A stretch of DNA of 64,000 nt from Corynebacterium sp. NML98-0116 (GTDB lineage: Bacteria > Actinomycetota > Actinomycetes > Mycobacteriales > Mycobacteriaceae): the NCBI RefSeq assembly GCF_001767255.1, contig NZ_CP017639.1:1919057-1983056 (forward strand), in the 5' to 3' direction. Position 1 is the stretch's first letter, and every line of letters begins with the position of its first letter. This document shows positions 56,523-64,000 of this stretch, piece by piece. A model generated the notes under the pieces. The model saw only the letters and a list, made by a program, of their open reading frames with translations, was not told the origin of the DNA and made no database searches. The position numbers were made by a program, and so were the translations under genes.

Positions 56523-57107
56523 GTGACTGACTTTCTACGTCGCGACGACGTGACCCCCGGGGAGCGAGTGGACCAAACCACCTACTTCGATCTCCAAAAC
56601 ATGTACTACGACGAAGCCGCCCTCCTCGATGAGGGACGCTACGTCGACTGGCTGACCCACTTCGACGAAGACCTCTTCTACTGGGCACCAACCCGCACGA
56701 ACCGCCTCCGCCGCGAGCAGGCCCTCTCCATTTCGGACGAGGACGGCCCGGCCTTCTACGACGAAACCTACGACTCGCTAGCGTGGCGCATCCGCCGCTT
56801 CGACTCCGGCATGGCGTGGGCTGAAGACCCGCCGTCACGTACGCGCCACCTGATCACGAACCTGATCGCACGGCACGTCACCGTCGGTGAAGGCGCCGAC
56901 GCCGTCGAGGCGCTCGAGGTCCGCACCAACTTCTACGTCTGGCGCACTCGCCTCGAGCGCGAGCAGGACCAGTTTGTGGGCACCCGCACCGACCTGCTTC
57001 GCCCCGCGAAGGACGGTGAGGACGGCCCGAAGTGGAAGGTCTTTGACCGCCGCATCCTGCTCGACATCAACGTTCTGAACTCCAAGAACATCTCTACCTT
57101 CTTCTAA
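56523..57107 (+). CDS. hcaF: Aromatic-ring-hydroxylating dioxygenase, small subunit
   Basis: A 194-residue beta subunit with the NTF2-like fold: YYDEAALLDEGRYVDWLTHFDEDLFYWAP and SRTRHLITNLIARHV. It has no cofactor and stabilises the alpha subunit. The start is GTG at 56523, 21 bases after hcaD with AAAGGAA upstream. In E. coli the order is E, F, C, B, D, so the gene order here differs. Confidence 0.92.
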   Translation: MTDFLRRDDVTPGERVDQTTYFDLQNMYYDEAALLDEGRYVDWLTHFDEDLFYWAPTRTNRLRREQALSISDEDGPAFYDETYDSLAWRIRRFDSGMAWAEDPPSRTRHLITNLIARHVTVGEGADAVEALEVRTNFYVWRTRLEREQDQFVGTRTDLLRPAKDGEDGPKWKVFDRRILLDINVLNSKNISTFF

Positions 57108-57115
57108 GGGCCGAC

Positions 57116-57937
57116 ATGCTACAAGGACAACACGTACTTATTACTGGTGGTGGCTCCGGACTTGGGGCAGCGCTGGCGAAGCGCTTCGTTGAAGAAGGTG
57201 CGCGCGTAGCAGTTGTGGACATCTCGCTCGAGCGATGCGAAAGCGTCGCCGACGAGATCGGCCGCAAGCACGTCCTGCCGCTCGAGGCGGACGTGACCGA
57301 CACACACTCGCTGCACAAAGCCGTCGACGCTGCCGTGGCGGAGTTCGGATCCCTGGACACCGTCATCGCGAACGCTGGCATCTGGGACTACAACCGTTCC
57401 ATCACCCGTCTCAACGGCGAAGAGATGAGCGCCATTTTTGACGACGTCATGAACGTCAACCTCAAGGGCTACCTGCTCACCGCGGAAGCTACGTGGCGTC
57501 ACTTGCTAGCGTCGAACGGTTCGCTGATCTTCACGCTGTCCAACGCATCGACCTACGCGGCCGGCGGCGGGCCGGTCTACACCGCAAGCAAGCACGGTGC
57601 CGAAGGCATGATGCTTGAGCTGGCGTACGAGCTCGCCCCGAAGATCCGTGTCAACGGTGTCGGCGTTGGCGGCATGCGCACGAACCTATCCGGCCCCGCG
57701 TCCGCTGGCCTGGATGACCGGAAGTTCTCCGACATCATGGACAAGCGCGGCGACGGCGGCAACCCATACCTACCGCTCCACGACATTTCTACTGACCCCT
57801 ATGCATTCACCGGGCCGTACGTGCTGTTGGCGTCCAGGAAAGACGGCGCGAACATCACCGGCGAAGTGATCAAGATTGATGGCGGAATCGCGGCTCGCGG
57901 TTTCGCTAAGACTGCCGGAGGCGACAACCTATGTTAA
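57116..57937 (+). CDS. hcaB: Dihydrodiol dehydrogenase (SDR)
   Basis: A 273-residue short-chain dehydrogenase. It has the NAD-binding GGGSGLG motif (residues 11-17), VVDIS for the adenine ribose, NAGIWDYN and the catalytic Y-x3-K in VYTASKHGAEG. It oxidises the cis-dihydrodiol to the catechol, so no MhpA hydroxylase is needed. Start eight bases after hcaF. Confidence 0.92.
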   Translation: MLQGQHVLITGGGSGLGAALAKRFVEEGARVAVVDISLERCESVADEIGRKHVLPLEADVTDTHSLHKAVDAAVAEFGSLDTVIANAGIWDYNRSITRLNGEEMSAIFDDVMNVNLKGYLLTAEATWRHLLASNGSLIFTLSNASTYAAGGGPVYTASKHGAEGMMLELAYELAPKIRVNGVGVGGMRTNLSGPASAGLDDRKFSDIMDKRGDGGNPYLPLHDISTDPYAFTGPYVLLASRKDGANITGEVIKIDGGIAARGFAKTAGGDNLC

Positions 57938-59589
57938 TTCGCGGTGTTGAGCACGACGCAAACACTCTCGACGTCAGCCCTTGCTTCCAAGTACAGCGCC
58001 ACGCTGACTGGCAGCCAGAACGCTTGGCGATGGCCTACGAAGGCCAAGAAATCAATTACGGTGAGTTCCGTGACACCGTAGTCCGCTGGGCGGCCCAGCT
58101 GAAGGAAGCTGGCGTGAATCCGGGCGATCGCGTCGCTTACTTCGGTATGAACTCCAGCTCCTTCATGTATGGCATGTTCGCGTCCTGGTGGATCGGCGCA
58201 GTGTTCATGCCTGTGAACTTCCGCCTGGCTGCGGGCGAAGTCTCGCAGCTGCTGGCGATGGGCAGCCCGAACAGCATCATCGTGGAGGGCACGTTCCTCG
58301 ACGAGGCAAAGCGCATCTACGGCGTGGAGCGCCACCATGTCCTCGTTGTCGATGACGACGAGGCCGCCCCACCAGAGAGCGACATCCCGCTGTACTGGTC
58401 GCGGACCTCGCAAAGCTCCGAGTACGAAACCGTGGCGGTGGAAAAGCCGACGCCACGCACCATGTCTGACTTGGCGCTGCTGCTGTTCACATCCGGCACG
58501 ACTGGCCTGCCGAAGGGCGCCCAGATCACGTTCGGCAACCTGTGGTGGAACCAGATCAACGTGGACACAGCGATCGACAGCCGCATCGGCGACGCGACGC
58601 TCGCGTCCGCCCCGCTGTTCCACGTCGGCGCGCTGAACTCCTTCGCGGTGCGCGCCTTCGGCCGCGGCAACTCGGTTGTGGTGCACCGTACCTTCGACCC
58701 AGCCCGCATCTTCAAGGACGTCGCCCAGTACAAGATCGGTTCGGCGTTCCTCGTGCCGGCACAGCTCGAGGCAATGGCACAGCACGACGAGTTCGCTGAC
58801 TCCGACCTTTCTAGCCTCCGCGTCATCATCTGCGCAGGCGCCCCGGTGCCACCGCGGCTGATCCGCACGTACTGGGAGCAGAAGGACTCCGTCGTCCAGC
58901 AGGCGTGGGGCCTCACCGAGACCTCCCCATTTGCCACCTACCTCCCACCGGCCAGGACCATGGAAAAGCTCGGCTCCTGCGGCATCCCCATGGCGCACAC
59001 CGAAGTCAAACTGATGGACACCGAAACCGGGCAGCACATCAAGGAACCAGGCGTTCCCGGCGAGATGTGGGTGAAGGGCCCAAACGTGGCCGTCGGCTAC
59101 TGGAACAACCCTGAAGCAACCCAGAAGGCGTACACCGGTGGCTGGTTCCACTCCGGTGACATTGGCTACTTCGACGAGGACGGATACTTCTTCATCGTCG
59201 ACCGCCTCAAGGACCTGATCATTTCCGGCGGAGAGAACGTCTACCCCGCCGAGGTGGAGCGCGTCCTCGCCGAACACGACGACATCCTGGCTAACTCCGT
59301 CATCGGTATCCCCGACGAGCGCTGGGGTGAAGCTGTCGTCGCCGTTTTGCAGGTCAAGGACGGCAAGGAACTCACCTTGGAAGAAGTCCGCGACCACTGT
59401 GCGAACTACCTGGCACGTTACAAGCTGCCAACCCGCGTTGTGCACGTGGATGAAATCCCACGCAACCCGGCAGGCAAGATCAACAAGATCCAGCTACGCC
59501 AGGAAGTGCGCGCGATGTTCGGCGAGAATCCCGAGACTGCCAGCCAGTCCGTCGTATCATCGCAAAATCAGCCCGACGCGCAGAAGTAA
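57931..59589 (+). CDS. Acyl-CoA synthetase (AMP-binding)
   Basis: A 552-residue adenylate-forming ligase with the P-loop LLFTSGTTGLPKGAQ (about residues 184-198), WGLTETSPF, the hinge region DRLKDLIISGGENVYPAEVERVL and the C-terminal catalytic lysine in NPAGKINKIQ. It activates a carboxylic acid to its CoA thioester through an acyl-adenylate. The substrate is probably an aryl or aliphatic acid related to the island. E. coli hca/mhp clusters do not have this gene. The ATG overlaps the hcaB stop by seven bases. Confidence 0.88.
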   Translation: MLIRGVEHDANTLDVSPCFQVQRHADWQPERLAMAYEGQEINYGEFRDTVVRWAAQLKEAGVNPGDRVAYFGMNSSSFMYGMFASWWIGAVFMPVNFRLAAGEVSQLLAMGSPNSIIVEGTFLDEAKRIYGVERHHVLVVDDDEAAPPESDIPLYWSRTSQSSEYETVAVEKPTPRTMSDLALLLFTSGTTGLPKGAQITFGNLWWNQINVDTAIDSRIGDATLASAPLFHVGALNSFAVRAFGRGNSVVVHRTFDPARIFKDVAQYKIGSAFLVPAQLEAMAQHDEFADSDLSSLRVIICAGAPVPPRLIRTYWEQKDSVVQQAWGLTETSPFATYLPPARTMEKLGSCGIPMAHTEVKLMDTETGQHIKEPGVPGEMWVKGPNVAVGYWNNPEATQKAYTGGWFHSGDIGYFDEDGYFFIVDRLKDLIISGGENVYPAEVERVLAEHDDILANSVIGIPDERWGEAVVAVLQVKDGKELTLEEVRDHCANYLARYKLPTRVVHVDEIPRNPAGKINKIQLRQEVRAMFGENPETASQSVVSSQNQPDAQK

Positions 59590-59602
59590 GGAGGCGGAAA
59601 CG

Positions 59603-59926
59603 ATGCTCGACTACCGCAACATCACCAAATCGCCGCTGAAGCACACGTACCCGTACGGCACCACGGACACCGTGGTGGACCTTGGGACTACCGCGGAAAT
59701 CAAGGAGACCGTGGCTGAGGTGTTCAAACAGCAGCCCGAATGTCGGCGCGTCATTGTGCCTGTGCCTGTCGGCGACACCGACGGCGTCATCGCTGCGGAG
59801 GAGGCCGGGCTGCGGTACGTCTTGGACGTCACCCAGCGTGATGGCCAAGAGTTCTCTCTCCTGGTTGCTGAACCCGACTGGGTCACCAACCAATCCATGG
59901 ATATCGACGGACTGGAGTTGAAATAA
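59603..59926 (+). CDS. Small protein of unknown function in the aromatic island
   Basis: A 107-residue protein with no family I can name with confidence. AAEEAGLRYVLDVTQRDGQEFSLLVAEPDWV resembles the end of some acetyltransferase-type domains, but only weakly. It begins MLDYRNITKSPLKHTYPYGT after AAGGAGG. It lies 13 bases after the CoA ligase and directly abuts the thioesterase, so it belongs to the same transcript and perhaps the same reaction step. It could be a CoA-ligase partner or a regulatory subunit. Confidence 0.7.
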   Translation: MLDYRNITKSPLKHTYPYGTTDTVVDLGTTAEIKETVAEVFKQQPECRRVIVPVPVGDTDGVIAAEEAGLRYVLDVTQRDGQEFSLLVAEPDWVTNQSMDIDGLELK

Positions 59927-60364
59927 ATGGCCGAACTTAACGAGTTCCAGAAGCGCTGGGCGCACTTCTACCGCGAGGACGGCGGCGTCCAAGACGTGGC
60001 ACAAACCTTGCGCGTTTACGCCATCGACGGCAACAAGGACCAGGTCAAGCTCGGTATGCCGCTGCACAAGGCGATCGCCCAGCCGGCCGGCATGTTCTCT
60101 GCCCCGGCGCTGTTCGGCCAAGCCGACTTGTGCGGCACCTGGCTGGCGATGCAGCAGGTACCAGAAGGCGTGTTCCCGCTCGCTGTCTCGGTAGCTGGCA
60201 ACGTGGTGTCCAACACCAAGGAGGGTGACGCCATCGCTACCGCCTCCATCGTGAGGGCGGGTCGCACCATCATCGTTGCGGACGTGGAGACACACTCGGA
60301 GGTCACAGGCGCCATTCTGTCGAAGTTCACCTTCACCTACTCGGTGCCGCGACCCAAACAGTAA
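59927..60364 (+). CDS. PaaI-family hotdog thioesterase
   Basis: A 145-residue hotdog-fold protein: LGMPLHKAIAQPAGMFSAPALFGQADLCGTWLAM, then SVAGNVVSNTKEGDAIATASIVRAGRTIIVADVE. PaaI-type enzymes hydrolyse aryl-CoA thioesters and act as safety valves in aromatic degradation. Its ATG directly follows the previous stop. It is the last gene of the island. Confidence 0.85.
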   Translation: MAELNEFQKRWAHFYREDGGVQDVAQTLRVYAIDGNKDQVKLGMPLHKAIAQPAGMFSAPALFGQADLCGTWLAMQQVPEGVFPLAVSVAGNVVSNTKEGDAIATASIVRAGRTIIVADVETHSEVTGAILSKFTFTYSVPRPKQ

Positions 60365-60381
60365 CCAAGACGCGAAAGTAG

Positions 60382-60417
60382 AAAACACCCCAGTCGACGA
60401 ATCGACTGGGGTGTTTT
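60382..60417. terminator. Bidirectional terminator between the aromatic island and rplA
   Basis: A 16-base-pair stem (60382-60397 with 60402-60417, core AACACCCCAGTCGA) and a four-base loop end in T-runs on both strands. It separates the plus-strand island from the minus-strand rplKA unit. Confidence 0.93.
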
Positions 60418-60437
60418 GCGTAGTAAAACGCCGAAGC

Positions 60438-61148
60438 TTACGCCTTCTTAGCGAAGTTCTTCACAACGTTGGTGTCCACTGGGACGCCAGGGCCCTGCGT
60501 TGCGGAGACGGTGATCTTCTTGATGTAGATACCCTTCGCGGATGCCGGCTTGAGGCGCAGCACCTCGTCGAGCAGAGCGCCGTAGTTCTCGGCGAGCTGC
60601 TCAGCGGTGAAGGAAGCCTTACCGATCAGCGCGTGCAGGTTCGAAGCCTTGTCCACGCGGAACGCGATCTTGCCGCCCTTGGTCTCCTCGATCGCCTTCG
60701 CGACGTCGGTGGTGACGGTGCCGGTCTTCGGGTTCGGCATGAGGCCACGTGGGCCCAGGACGCGAGCGACGCGGCCAACCTTCGCCATCTGGTCCGGGGT
60801 CGCGATTGCGACGTCGAAGTCGATGTTGCCGGCGTTGATCTGCTCGATCAGCGCGTCGGTTCCGACGATGTCAGCGCCTGCAGCCTCAGCCTTGGTTGCG
60901 TTCTCGCCCTCTGCGAACACAGCGACGCGGACGGTCTTACCGGTGCCGTGTGGCAGGTTGACAGTGCCGCGGACCAGCTGGTCAGCCTTGCGAGGGTCGA
61001 CGGACAGACGCATTGCGACGTCGATGGTGGCGTCGTAGTTCTTGGAGGAGGTCTCCTGTGCCAGCTTGACGGCGTCGAGCGGGTGGTAGAACGCGTCGCG
61101 GTCGACCTTTGCCAGCGTCTCGTTGTAGCGCTTGGACTTCTTAGCCAT
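60438..61148 (-). CDS. rplA: 50S ribosomal protein L1
   Basis: A 236-residue L1 ([30 protein letters not shown], with [20 protein letters not shown]). It forms the mobile L1 stalk and in many bacteria represses its own operon. It lies 77 bases after rplK. Confidence 0.98.
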   Translation of the reverse strand: MAKKSKRYNETLAKVDRDAFYHPLDAVKLAQETSSKNYDATIDVAMRLSVDPRKADQLVRGTVNLPHGTGKTVRVAVFAEGENATKAEAAGADIVGTDALIEQINAGNIDFDVAIATPDQMAKVGRVARVLGPRGLMPNPKTGTVTTDVAKAIEETKGGKIAFRVDKASNLHALIGKASFTAEQLAENYGALLDEVLRLKPASAKGIYIKKITVSATQGPGVPVDTNVVKNFAKKA

Positions 61149-61225
61149 GTTGATTTCCTTTCAGAAAATTGTGTTGTCAGGAAATGTGGTACGCGCCTGG
61201 CCGGCGCTCCCACAGACGGTGAGAA

Positions 61226-61654
61226 TTACTTCTCGACCGTGATGCCCATCGAGCGGGCGGTACCAGCGATGATCGCGGCGCCAGCCTCGATGTCGCGGGC
61301 GTTGAGATCCTTCTTCTTGGTCTCGGCGATTTCCTTGCACTGATCCCAGGTGACAGAGCCAACCTTCTGGGTGTGCGGGACGCCGGAGCCCTTCTTCAGA
61401 CCAGCTGCCTTCAACAGCAGGGATGCAGCCGGTGGGGACTTCAGGATGAAGTCAAAGGAGCGGTCTTCATACACGGTGATTTCAACCGGGATGATGTTGC
61501 CGCGCATGGACTCGGTTGCAGCGTTGTATGCCTTGGTGAACTCAACGATGTTCACGCCGTGTGCACCCAGCGCAGGACCAACCGGCGGAGCCGGGTTTGC
61601 CATGCCAGCCTCGATCTGCAGTTTGATCAGGCCAGTGACCTTCTTCTTAGCCAT
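61226..61654 (-). CDS. rplK: 50S ribosomal protein L11
   Basis: A 142-residue L11 with [36 protein letters not shown]. It binds the GTPase centre of 23S rRNA, the thiostrepton site. The preceding 167-base gap holds a terminator after nusG and a CCTGCC/GGCAGG stem (61686-61705). Confidence 0.98.
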   Translation of the reverse strand: MAKKKVTGLIKLQIEAGMANPAPPVGPALGAHGVNIVEFTKAYNAATESMRGNIIPVEITVYEDRSFDFILKSPPAASLLLKAAGLKKGSGVPHTQKVGSVTWDQCKEIAETKKKDLNARDIEAGAAIIAGTARSMGITVEK

Positions 61655-61749
61655 CGAATTACCTCAATTCCTTGGTACAGTGCCGCCTGCCACGATGACG
61701 GCAGGAACACTTCCGGATGCCCCGCTTGACGGAGCCACCGGGGAGAACG

Positions 61750-61785
61750 AAAAAACGTCGCGGGCCTTACGGCACACGCGACGTT
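61750..61785 (-). terminator. Terminator after nusG
   Basis: AACGTCGCG (61754-61762) pairs with its complement at 61777-61785, and an inner GCC/GGC stem is present. On the minus strand six T residues follow. It separates nusG from rplK. Confidence 0.88.
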
Positions 61786-61821
61786 CAACCTTACGCCCCT
61801 ACTAGGCTCAAACGCAAACGG

Positions 61822-62757
61822 TTACATGATGCGTTCGATCTGGTCAGCGGTGAGCTCGACTGGTGTTTCGCGGCCGAAGATGGACACGAGCGCCTGGATC
61901 TTGCCGGTCTCCTCGTCGATCTCTGAAATGGTGGCGGACACGGACGCCAGGGCACCGGACAGGATGGTGACGGCTTCGCCGACCTTGTAGTCGTGGTCGA
62001 TCTTCTTCGGCGCTGCTTCCTCCGGCATCGCGACGACGGTCTCTCCCTCTGCGTTCGGCTTGGTGTCCTCGCCGGTAGCTGGCTCAGCCTTCGGCATCAG
62101 GAACTTCGCCACGTCGCGGTGCTTGACCGGGGTAGCGTTGCCCTCGTTGCCCACGAAGCTGGTCACGCCTGGGGTCTCGCGCACGACGGACCACGCGGCG
62201 TCGTTCATGTCCATGCGGACCAGGACGTAGCCCGGCAACAGCTTGCGCTTGACGAGCTTCTTCTTGCCGTCCTTGTTCTCGATAGCCTGCTCGATCGGCA
62301 CGACCACGTCGTAAATGGAGTCCTCCACCTCGAGCGTCTGGATACGCATGTCGAGGTTGGTCTTCACCTTGTTTTCGTAGCCGGAGTAGGACTGGATGAT
62401 GTACCACTCGCCCGGCAGCTTCTTCAGCTCGCGGACGTACTTGCGCAGGCGCGCGCGGTACTCGGAGTCATCGTCAGCCTCCGAAGCACCCGAAGCCTCC
62501 GAAGCCTCAGTGCCTTCAGCGCCCTCAGCGAGCGGTGACTCGGCCGCGGTGAGGTCGCCCTCCTGCACCGGCTCCTCGACAGCCTCAACGGCCTCGTCTG
62601 CCTCTGCAGCGGCCTCTTCTATCTCCGGATCGGTGGCCTCGGTGACGGCGCCGCCTTCGGCGACCATTTCCTCTTCGGCTTGCAGTTCGGTTTCCTGCTC
62701 AGTTGCTTCGATGTCGGCGTTTTCCAGGTTTTCCAGGTTTTCCGGCTCGGTGGTCAT
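61822..62757 (-). CDS. nusG: Transcription termination/antitermination protein NusG
   Basis: A 311-residue NusG. A highly acidic N-terminal extension of about 110 residues (Glu, Ala and Asp rich) precedes the NGN domain (EWYIIQSYSGYENKVKTNLDMRIQTL) and the KOW domain (GEAVTILSGALASVSATISEID). The long acidic extension is seen in other actinobacterial NusG proteins. The ATG at 62757 has AAGGAG upstream. It couples transcription with Rho and translation. Confidence 0.95.
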   Translation of the reverse strand: MTTEPENLENLENADIEATEQETELQAEEEMVAEGGAVTEATDPEIEEAAAEADEAVEAVEEPVQEGDLTAAESPLAEGAEGTEASEASGASEADDDSEYRARLRKYVRELKKLPGEWYIIQSYSGYENKVKTNLDMRIQTLEVEDSIYDVVVPIEQAIENKDGKKKLVKRKLLPGYVLVRMDMNDAAWSVVRETPGVTSFVGNEGNATPVKHRDVAKFLMPKAEPATGEDTKPNAEGETVVAMPEEAAPKKIDHDYKVGEAVTILSGALASVSATISEIDEETGKIQALVSIFGRETPVELTADQIERIM

Positions 62758-62838
62758 GGTGTTTCTCCTTGGTGTGGCAAAAACTAATCCCGCCTTACCT
62801 CGAGGTTGAGGTGGCGGGACAATCACTTGTTGTTCATG

Positions 62839-63162
62839 TTAGCGGATGAATACCCATTGCATCAACATGGTGCCGAGGCGGTCAGTCCCCCACACGAGTG
62901 CGGTGAGCACGATGAGGAACGCGAATACCACGAGGGTGTAGTTGAGCATCTGGTTTCCGGTTGGCCAGATGACTTTGCGCATTTCCTGGACGACTTCGCC
63001 CGGGAACGCGCCTGGGCCGTCGCCGAGGGACTCTTCGCGGTCCTCTTCAGGTTTTGCGGGGGTGTGCTTCGCTTCGTAGGAAGCGGATGAAACAGAGGAG
63101 ACCCCGCGCAGCTGGCGCTTGCCAGTGGGCTGTGCTGGGTTGTGTTCTTGCGGATTAGTCAA
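62839..63162 (-). CDS. secE: Preprotein translocase subunit SecE
   Basis: A 107-residue SecE with a long hydrophilic N-terminus and one membrane helix (MLNYTLVVFAFLIVLTALVWG) after VVQEMRKVIWPT, the conserved amphipathic region. It stabilises SecY. The start is TTG at 63162 with AGAGGAG six bases upstream. The only in-frame alternative lies inside tRNA-Trp and is rejected. Confidence 0.9.
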   Translation of the reverse strand: MTNPQEHNPAQPTGKRQLRGVSSVSSASYEAKHTPAKPEEDREESLGDGPGAFPGEVVQEMRKVIWPTGNQMLNYTLVVFAFLIVLTALVWGTDRLGTMLMQWVFIR

Positions 63163-63189
63163 AAGAACTCCTCTAACTACAAGTTTTGG

Positions 63190-63262
63190 CAGGGGCGACA
63201 GGACTCGAACCTGCAACCTACGGTTTTGGAGACCGTTGCGCTACCAATTGCGCCACGCCCCT
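63190..63262 (-). tRNA. trnW: tRNA-Trp (CCA anticodon)
   Basis: The minus strand reads AGGGGCGTGGCGCAATTGG, an anticodon loop CTCCAAA, GGTTCGAGTCC in the T arm and CGCCCCT closing the acceptor. A CCA end appears to be encoded just beyond (63189-63187). It lies 28 bases before the secE start. Confidence 0.95.
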
Positions 63263-63325
63263 AGGACACTGTGAACAGTGCTCCTAACCCTACCACGGGA
63301 AACGCGTTTCCCGTTTTGAGGTGAG

Positions 63326-63397
63326 TAGCGATGGCGAGAATTGAACTCGCGACACAGCGATTATGAGTCGCTTGCTCTACCACTGAGCTACACCGCC
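63326..63397 (-). tRNA. trnM: tRNA-Met (CAT anticodon)
   Basis: The minus strand begins GGCGGTGTAGCTCAGTGGTA, with anticodon loop CTCATAA and T arm GAGTTCAATTCTC. The D arm and acceptor (G1-U72 wobble) suit an elongator methionine tRNA. A CCA end is not encoded. Confidence 0.93.
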
Positions 63398-63433
63398 ATG
63401 TGCTTGCCGCCACAAGGACTGTACAAACAACAG

Positions 63434-63506
63434 AGCCCCCTGTCAGAATCGAACTGACGACCTTTTCCTTACCATGGAAACGCTCTGCCGACTGAGCTAA
63501 GGGGGC
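63434..63506 (-). tRNA. trnT: tRNA-Thr (GGT anticodon)
   Basis: The minus strand begins GCCCCCTTAGCTCAGTCGGC, with anticodon loop ATGGTAA and T arm CAGTTCGATTCTG, ending AGGGGGC. CCA is not encoded. First gene of the tRNA-secE-nusG series. Confidence 0.95.
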
Positions 63507-63565
63507 ACAGCCTCTATGTTGTGAACTCACCGTTTTGGTGTGTCCGCTCCGTTGAAGCCTTTGAA

Positions 63566-63595
63566 AGACTAACCCGGTTCTATCATTGAACGCAA
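63566..63595 (-). promoter_or_regulatory. Promoter of the tRNA-secE-nusG series
   Basis: TTGCGT (63595 to 63590), 18 bases and TAGTCT (63571 to 63566) on the minus strand, about 60 bases before tRNA-Thr. The rest of the gap 63507-63798 holds the left end of an insertion sequence. Confidence 0.55.
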
Positions 63596-63637
63596 ATCGC
63601 CAGGTAGCAATAGCTTTTCGACGCCTTCTTCGTAGGG

Positions 63638-64000
63638 TTAAGCGACAAAATGTGTGCTTTTTTGGATATGGATTCCAGGTCCTGCCTGGGCCTACGGCGG
63701 GACAGTGCTCGTTGAATCGGGATTCCCTGCCGTAGACCGGAAGGTCCACCACTTCAGGCGTTGGATGTGCTATGACAGCAGACTGTTAAACCAGCTGCAT
63801 GCCAACTCAACACAGAAAGAGAAAACACAACAGGCCCCTATGCACGGCATGCGAGCACACCGCCACAAAAATGGGCACCACATCCAGCGGAAAACAGCGA
63901 TGGCGCTGCACAGACTGCGGGCACACCTTCACCAACCCCAACACAGCCAAGACCAGCGCATATCGGTTTGCCATCTTCATTGACTGGATCACCAACCAGC
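63638..64000 (+). mobile_element. IS1249-like insertion sequence, left part
   Basis: The element begins near TTAAGCGACAAAATGTGTGC (63638-63657), which resembles the inverted repeats of the 19677-20143 element (TTAAG-GACA, three A/T bases, TGTGTG). A transposase gene starts 160 bases on and runs off the window, so the right end is not seen. Confidence 0.65.
63799..64000 (+). CDS. IS1249-like transposase, N-terminal fragment
   Basis: The ATG at 63799 opens a frame that is still open at the window edge (67 codons). It begins MPTQHRKRKHNRPLCTACEH and continues with SSGKQRWRCTDCGHTF and RFAIFIDWI. Two CxxC pairs (CTAC and CTDC) form a zinc ribbon as in IS1249 / IS256-group transposases of corynebacteria. 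The remaining catalytic domain lies outside the window. Confidence 0.7.
   Translation, partial: MPTQHRKRKHNRPLCTACEHTATKMGTTSSGKQRWRCTDCGHTFTNPNTAKTSAYRFAIFIDWITNQ

Noticed and set aside
57934..59445. A 503-codon frame antisense to the CoA ligase
   Set aside because: Translation gives no domain and the plus strand carries clear ligase motifs in full, so this is a shadow of GC-rich codons.
1..64000. CRISPR arrays, rRNA genes and riboswitches such as the glmS ribozyme
   Set aside because: No regular spaced repeats, no rRNA sequence, and no recognised riboswitch core was seen on either strand.

Overview
The window reads as a chromosomal segment of a Corynebacterium-like actinomycete. Base composition is high in G+C, and the order tRNA-Thr, tRNA-Met, tRNA-Trp, secE, nusG, rplK, rplA and the order rplJ, rplL, rpoB, rpoC, rpsL, rpsG, fusA, tuf, S10 operon are those of corynebacteria. 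The RpoB N-terminus also has a corynebacterial form. Many genes have a TANNNT -10 box six to eight bases before the start codon, as leaderless actinobacterial transcripts do. The species was not determined.

Layout. 1-1182: divergent sucrose pair, a cut GH32 hydrolase and a PfkB sugar kinase. 1179-8547: luciferase-like oxidoreductase, glmS, a SulP transporter, and a MacB-like permease with a lipoprotein adaptor but no ATPase. 8575-10757: three genes pairing sulfur-carrier folds (DsrE, TusA) with a MetE-type zinc methyltransferase domain. 10811-16318: S10 ribosomal operon with a small ORF in its leader. 16622-19614: six-gene Asp23/Gls24 envelope-stress operon. 19677-20143: a transposase-less inverted-repeat element. 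20240-25191: tuf, fusA, rpsG, rpsL. 25412-27824: anaerobic ribonucleotide reductase nrdDG. 27881-29555: an IS481-type insertion between rpoC and its terminator. 29565-37132: rpoC and rpoB. 37427-39615: DUF3068 protein, rplL, rplJ and an L10 leader.

39625-46622 is a tightly overlapped six-gene operon for a metal ABC importer with three surface-anchored proteins. A Zur-like palindrome sits over its promoter, and an H-x-H motif recurs in four of its proteins, so zinc capture is the best reading. 46631-47809 holds two perfect DnaA boxes and an HNH endonuclease gene.

47859-60364 is a complete aromatic-acid catabolic island. HcaE/F/C/D dioxygenase and HcaB dehydrogenase turn a 3-phenylpropionate-like acid into a catechol. 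MhpB, MhpC, MhpD, MhpE and MhpF then cleave it to central metabolites. An IclR regulator and repeated operator-like sites control both arms. A CoA ligase, a small unknown protein and a PaaI-type thioesterase are added at the end. The island lies between rplJ and rplA.

60438-63595 holds rplA, rplK, nusG, secE and three tRNAs. From 63638 the window runs into the start of an IS1249-like insertion sequence whose end resembles the ends of the 19677-20143 element.
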